From a virus, in the IMG/VR virus record IMGVR_UViG_3300035459_000032, positions 1 through 26,384 of that record: DNA of 26,384 nt; one strand, 5' to 3'. A program made the translations under genes and the position numbers. Position 1 is the stretch's first letter. Every line of letters starts with the position of its first letter. The notes beneath the pieces are model-generated. The model worked only from the letters and a program-made list of their open reading frames with translations. It was not told the origin of the DNA and made no database searches. Below, one piece after another: positions 22,772-26,384 of the stretch.

Positions 22772-23461
22772 ATGCTTAAAAGTGCTTGGCAGTGGCTTGA
22801 CGGAAAGAAACAGAAGCTAGCAAATATATATTGGGGCATAATTGTCCCGGCATTGGCTGTACCAATGGCGAGCGGTGTTACGGTGCCGAAATGGGTTGTC
22901 GTAACCGCTGGTATAGTCGGCGTATTGTTTTCTTATATCGGCATTACGCACGCTGCATATAAATCGCAAATTGCGCAATCACAAATGCCCGGCAATGCAG
23001 GCGATGCGAAACAAGGCGCAATAGTTGGGGCCGGGCTGGCAGGGCTTGCGGCTATAACGGCGGTTGCGTTGCTTGGTGGAAAATTTAGCAGCGCCGATAT
23101 CAGCGGCGATATTACTCTGCTCGATAGCACAATAGTAATAGCGCATGTAAAGGAAGCTATACCGCAAGCCGCGGCATTGGCGCAGGCGCAAGCAGAGGCG
23201 GTGTTGGCCGGGGACACCGTGGATATGTCACGGATACCGAAAGACACTGTGCCCGCGCACCCGGTGCTTAATCAAGAACGGATCTGTGATGTGCCTGCCG
23301 GGAAAGTTTTGTATGTGCAAGCCGGATGGATGGACGCGGAAACTAAGGCAAAAACAGAAACATATAGCGTGCTATATCCCGCCGATTTGACGACGGGTGG
23401 AAATGTGATGCGCGTTAATGCTCAGTTGACTTTTAGCAATCAGCCCGCGGCGAAGGAATAA
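22772..23461 (+). CDS. Membrane protein with soluble C-terminal domain (229 aa)
   Basis: A strong AAAAAAGGAG precedes ATG 22772. After an aromatic, charged start (MLKSAWQWLDGKKQKLANIY) come two hydrophobic segments (about 20-36 and 41-60, IYWGIIVPALAVPMAS and VVVTAGIVGVLFSYIGI). A third, Gly/Ala-rich one follows at about 86-106 (GAIVGAGLAGLAAITAVALL). Residues ~108-229 form a soluble domain with IPKDTVPAHPVLNQE and VPAGKVLYVQAGW. I do not recognise the family. It may be a holin-like or virion-associated membrane protein. The downstream gene encodes a secreted protein, so both may concern the cell surface. Confidence 0.6.
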   Translation: MLKSAWQWLDGKKQKLANIYWGIIVPALAVPMASGVTVPKWVVVTAGIVGVLFSYIGITHAAYKSQIAQSQMPGNAGDAKQGAIVGAGLAGLAAITAVALLGGKFSSADISGDITLLDSTIVIAHVKEAIPQAAALAQAQAEAVLAGDTVDMSRIPKDTVPAHPVLNQERICDVPAGKVLYVQAGWMDAETKAKTETYSVLYPADLTTGGNVMRVNAQLTFSNQPAAKE

Positions 23462-23466
23462 AAACC

Positions 23467-25797
23467 GTGAAAAAAATTATTAAAGCATTTATTGTTTTGT
23501 TGGTCTTGTCTCTGTCAATTTATGCGGCTACTCGCACATGGAGCGGCGGCACGAATACGGACATGAACAATACTGCGAACTATGACGGCAGCGGATCGCT
23601 CACAAATGATAATTTAGTTTTCGATGCAACGGGCGCGGCTGTCGCGTCTACCGCAACCGCTTCGCTTACATGCAATTCGATAATCGTTCGTGTTGGTTAT
23701 ACGAGCGCGTGGAATGATGGCGGACAGACGATAACTACAGCCGGAGCAATGGATTCCATTGGCAGCGGCGGCGCTGTTACGGTATCGGGGAAATGGATAC
23801 GCAACGGTGATGGGAATATTACGCTCAATGCTGCTGGTGCGTTGACTACTACCGGATGGGATTTGACGCACAATGGAAGTGGAAAAATAATTGTAAAAGC
23901 AGGGCAAACAATAGATAGCATGTTCGTTGCTGCAAATGCAAAAATCGATACGATTAGCAATGGAATTACAATACGTCGGCTTTATTATATTGGCACTGGC
24001 ACGCTTTTTAATCCGGTTAGCATAACACAAAACATTTCATCACAAAAATCTGGATATGTCTGGACGCAGGGCACTTTCATAAATAACGGTACGATTGCTA
24101 TTGGCAACAGCGGCGCCAATGGGCCTAAGACAAGTATTACATCGTATGCAAATACTGGCACGGGCACAACAAATTTTAATTTGGCCGCATCGGTCACTAA
24201 TGATACTATTGTTTTGAATGGCGCATGCACGGGGATGGGTGGGGCGAATATTTATTCATCGGCTGGAACTTCGCCCGTATTTCATACATTGACTACAAAT
24301 GGCAATACAATGTCAGGAAATTCTCTTAGCTATTGGGGCACGAGCGGCACAAATGCGCAGTTTAAGATTTATGCCGCTGGTTCTACGCTGAATTTTAAGG
24401 GCTATAACATCGGCAAAGCCTACAAAACTGCGCTTTGCTCACTCTGGACAAGTGGCACTATAATTGATACCGGCAACTTTGATTTGGGCGACTCTGTGCG
24501 ACTAATTGCAACGACTCCATCTCTAATCAAAATGACCGGAACAGCGGCTTCAAACATTGATTTGCTTAATCAGCTTGCGTATGATATTGAGGAAGCGCAG
24601 ACGACAGCCAAGCGCTTGACAATTACGAATAATATTAGTTGCCACAACTTCACGCGCACTACAGGAACGCTTGCGCTCAATAGCAAAAATATTTCCTATT
24701 CCGGGAATTTCATTGCTAACTCAGCATCGGCAACCGATTCAGTTTTGGGCAGGATTGCGGAGGATACTATTAAATCAACCGGCGGAGGATTGTTTCAGCT
24801 TTCAACTTCCGGCGTTGTGCAGCTTGACAGCACGGTTCTTTCTTTGTCAGGCGGTGAGACTGTTAATCTGAATGCTAATCTAAATATAAAGGGGCTTATT
24901 CTTGCAACTGCTAAATCTTTTACTTTCCAAGCCTTAAAACTTTTGAATCCTCTAAAATACGTCACATTTGCAAACAATGATACGCTTCGTTCCGGAAGCG
25001 CCGGGAATAGGGCGACTATCAATCTGCCTGCCGCCGTGGCGCTTTCCGGTCTCAAAGCAACAGACATAGCAATCCAGGGAGGGCCGCTTTACGATACCAG
25101 TGGCACGGGTTACAATGGCGGGAACGATAGCAATGTGATTTTCGACAGCTTGCTTTTCAGCTCGATATCGCCTAATCCTATCGCAGGTGCTGGTGGCCTA
25201 TGTACGCTCACGGTAACGCATGGCAGGACCGCAGGCGGCTCCCTGACCGTTGACGGCTCCAGCACAGCTATCACCTCCCAGGGCGCTGCGCAGTGGCGCT
25301 TTACCGCTCCAGCGCACGCCGTAGGAGCCGTGACGGTTGCTGGTAGTAACGGCAATGGCATCACGAGCGGGAGCATTAGTCTGACATATCAAAATTCCAA
25401 TCCGACATCCTACGTGTGGAATGCAAGCGCGGCCGGGCAATGGGGAGTTGCGGGTAACTGGACGCCTGTACAGGTGCCGGGAGCATTAGACACAGCCATA
25501 TTTGACGCTACCAGCGCATTTGCCTGCTCGGTTCTGACAGTGCGCAGGATGGGACGAATTAACCAGGTTAGCGGCACACTTTATTTTGGCGCTCAGATGG
25601 ACACCATAGGCGCAATGACGATAGCTGGGACGATGATTAATGCCGGGGACACGCTATGTATTGTTGGCAATGCCGCTGTAGGTGGAACAATAACCAGTAC
25701 CGCGCCGACACTTTGGAAAATGCTGGGAACAAATAGCAAAATTACCGGCACAGCATCACTACCTAAAACGATTTATTTGCACGGCGGGGGGTTTTAG
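23467..25797 (+). CDS. Large secreted beta-rich repeat protein (776 aa), GTG start
   Basis: MKKIIKAFIVLLVLSLSIYA is a clear Sec signal peptide with cleavage near residues 20-21, unusual for a phage structural protein. The mature part is Thr/Ser/Asn/Gly-rich beta sequence resembling secreted adhesins and autotransporter passengers. Module 1 opens with TRTWSGGTNTDMNNTANYDG at 22-41; an IPT/TIG-like stretch (ISPNPIAGAGG, TLTVTHGRTAGGSLTVDGSS) lies at about 570-640. Module 2 begins at 648 (SYVWNASAAGQWGVAGNW) and repeats the early part of module 1. The frame then ends at a G6T4 tract (LHGGGF), with the rest of module 2 in the next frame. No outer-membrane anchor is visible. It could alter the host surface or act as an appendage. 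Confidence 0.65.
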   Translation: MKKIIKAFIVLLVLSLSIYAATRTWSGGTNTDMNNTANYDGSGSLTNDNLVFDATGAAVASTATASLTCNSIIVRVGYTSAWNDGGQTITTAGAMDSIGSGGAVTVSGKWIRNGDGNITLNAAGALTTTGWDLTHNGSGKIIVKAGQTIDSMFVAANAKIDTISNGITIRRLYYIGTGTLFNPVSITQNISSQKSGYVWTQGTFINNGTIAIGNSGANGPKTSITSYANTGTGTTNFNLAASVTNDTIVLNGACTGMGGANIYSSAGTSPVFHTLTTNGNTMSGNSLSYWGTSGTNAQFKIYAAGSTLNFKGYNIGKAYKTALCSLWTSGTIIDTGNFDLGDSVRLIATTPSLIKMTGTAASNIDLLNQLAYDIEEAQTTAKRLTITNNISCHNFTRTTGTLALNSKNISYSGNFIANSASATDSVLGRIAEDTIKSTGGGLFQLSTSGVVQLDSTVLSLSGGETVNLNANLNIKGLILATAKSFTFQALKLLNPLKYVTFANNDTLRSGSAGNRATINLPAAVALSGLKATDIAIQGGPLYDTSGTGYNGGNDSNVIFDSLLFSSISPNPIAGAGGLCTLTVTHGRTAGGSLTVDGSSTAITSQGAAQWRFTAPAHAVGAVTVAGSNGNGITSGSISLTYQNSNPTSYVWNASAAGQWGVAGNWTPVQVPGALDTAIFDATSAFACSVLTVRRMGRINQVSGTLYFGAQMDTIGAMTIAGTMINAGDTLCIVGNAAVGGTITSTAPTLWKMLGTNSKITGTASLPKTIYLHGGGF

Positions 25798-25798
25798 T

Positions 25799-26143
25799 AT
25801 GGCAACTCGGACATATGCGCGATTGGTGCTAAATAGTGGATCGACCTATACTCAACCTGCCGGAGATACAATTATTGTTACGTCCTATGTTTCTGGTGAT
25901 TTCGATGGCGCGTCTATTATTTCTGACACTCCGGGCAGTCCGTTTTATCTGCAAATGCCTGCCGGAGGCGTAACCGTTATTGGCTGTATGTTTGCCGATT
26001 GCGATGCAAGCGGTGGCGGGGCCATTGATGATACTGCTGCGGGCGGGCATAATGGCGGTCGCAACACAAATATTACATTTCCTACTGCTGCAAAATCAAC
26101 AGGCCGCCGCTCCCTGAGTCTTAGCCTTGCGCTGAGCGTGTAG
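25799..26143 (+). CDS. C-terminal half-module of the secreted repeat protein in a separate frame (114 aa)
   Basis: ATG 25799 is one base after the upstream stop (TAGTATG). The sequence (YARLVLNSGSTYTQPAGDTI, then VTVIGCMFADCDASGGGAID and HNGGRNTNITF) aligns with the end of module 1 of the upstream protein (KGLILATAKSFTF, then LKATDIAIQGG and YNGGNDSNVIFD). It has no signal peptide. One base fewer in the G6 tract would fuse the two into one ~891-residue protein that finishes module 2. It may be a split gene, a slippage-switched C-terminus or an assembly error. The last ~15 residues (GRRSLSLSLALSV) overlap the terminator-like sequence and the converging gene. Confidence 0.6.
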   Translation: MATRTYARLVLNSGSTYTQPAGDTIIVTSYVSGDFDGASIISDTPGSPFYLQMPAGGVTVIGCMFADCDASGGGAIDDTAAGGHNGGRNTNITFPTAAKSTGRRSLSLSLALSV

Positions 26144-26156
26144 GCGGTTCCTTTTT
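26104..26156 (+). terminator. Possible terminator at the end of the late operon
   Basis: CCGCC (26104-26108) can pair with GGCGG (26143-26147), with a short inner GCT/AGC pairing (26109-26111 and 26135-26137). TTCC and a run of five T (26152-26156) follow. The loop is large and the stem short, so it is weak, but it stands exactly where transcripts from the two strands converge. Confidence 0.35.
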
Positions 26157-26384
26157 GTCTACCATATCGTTGGTATCAACGATATGGTCGGCGCGCAGTT
26201 GTGCTATACGCTCATTTAGAGCACTAAAACAAGATCGAGAACCATACAAATAAGCACTCCGTAGTTTTTCCAGAAATGCAATTTCCTCTCCGTGATCCAC
26301 CTGTGCCGGTTGTGAGCTGCGAACCTTGTATAGAGAAATTGTTTCTATGTTCTGATATGCGTCAAGCGCTCTTCGCACATAGTC
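26121..26384 (-). CDS. Unknown protein on the opposite strand, C-terminal part (5' end outside the window)
   Basis: On the minus strand an open frame enters from the right edge (reading DYVRRALDAYQNIETISLYK) and stops at 26121-26123. At least 87 residues are visible. The middle is a regular amphipathic helix region (EEIAFLEKLRSAYLYGSRSC, then FSALNERIAQLRADH), like the C-terminal part of small helical proteins found in bacteria and phages. The end is charged and disordered (DKKEPPTRSAQG). It converges on the late genes and overlaps the last one by 23 bases. It may be the first gene of another phage operon. An internal GTG at 26378 could be a start, but the frame continues beyond it. Family not recognised. 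Confidence 0.55.
   Translation of the reverse strand, partial: DYVRRALDAYQNIETISLYKVRSSQPAQVDHGEEIAFLEKLRSAYLYGSRSCFSALNERIAQLRADHIVDTNDMVDKKEPPTRSAQG
26161..26188. repeat. Perfect 12-base inverted repeat with 4-base loop
   Basis: ACCATATCGTTG (26161-26172) and CAACGATATGGT (26177-26188) are exact reverse complements around GTAT. It lies inside the converging minus-strand gene, where it encodes DHIVDTNDMV. No T-run follows on either strand, so it is not a standard terminator. It could be a protein-binding operator, an RNA-stabilising hairpin or chance. It is the longest perfect palindrome that I noticed in the window. Confidence 0.7.

Noticed and set aside
1-26384. tRNA genes, CRISPR arrays, integrase, IS elements or a reverse transcriptase (diversity-generating system)
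   Set aside because: None was recognised when reading both strands; no transposase, integrase or reverse transcriptase motif appears in any plausible frame.

Overview
The window is the late (virion and lysis) region of a short-tailed, P22-like dsDNA bacteriophage or prophage. The evidence is gene content and order: small and large terminase, a P22-type portal with a C-terminal coiled coil, scaffold, gp5-type coat, gp4-type and gp10-type tail accessory proteins, a fibre in the tail-needle slot, three ejection-type proteins in the gp7/gp20/gp16 positions, then a beta-helix tailspike. Nearly all genes are on the + strand, packed with overlaps or gaps of a few bases, in one long transcription unit. 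An outer-membrane-type lipoprotein signal and a peptidase M15 endolysin suggest a Gram-negative host. The host genus cannot be read from this sequence.

Layout. 1-2161: terminase subunits and three very short genes chained by ATGA/GTGA overlaps. 2162-2413: A/T-rich spacer with a decayed duplication and a terminator. 2414-6904: portal, scaffold, coat, terminator hairpin, small head-surface protein. 6926-9095: accessory cassette, A/T-rich in its first half, with an MptE/DUF115-like protein, two paralogous GT-A-like glycosyltransferases and a 47-residue protein, inserted between the coat and tail-adaptor genes. 9095-12018: gp4-like adaptor and a gp10-like stabilisation protein that is split into two reading frames inside an extra, probably LamG-like, domain. 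12015-13436: fibre with collagen repeats and a discoidin-like domain. 13490-17222: ejection proteins. 17232-20462: tailspike and an unknown partner. 20469-22750: lysis and host-interface genes, including small membrane peptides, small Cys-containing proteins and an orphan histidine-kinase DHp-like domain. 22772-26143: a membrane protein and a large secreted beta-rich protein whose second repeat unit is cut by a G6 tract. At the right edge a gene converges on the opposite strand.

Main points of interest: (i) the gp10-like gene interrupted within a ~240-residue domain insertion; (ii) the secreted protein whose last half-module lies in the next frame, one G away from fusion; (iii) the stand-alone HisKA/DHp-like protein in the lysis region; (iv) the glycosylation-type cassette inside the head genes; (v) recurrent stop-T-ATG gene junctions, which suggest translation re-initiation. 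All family assignments rest on reading motifs and on synteny; no database search was run.
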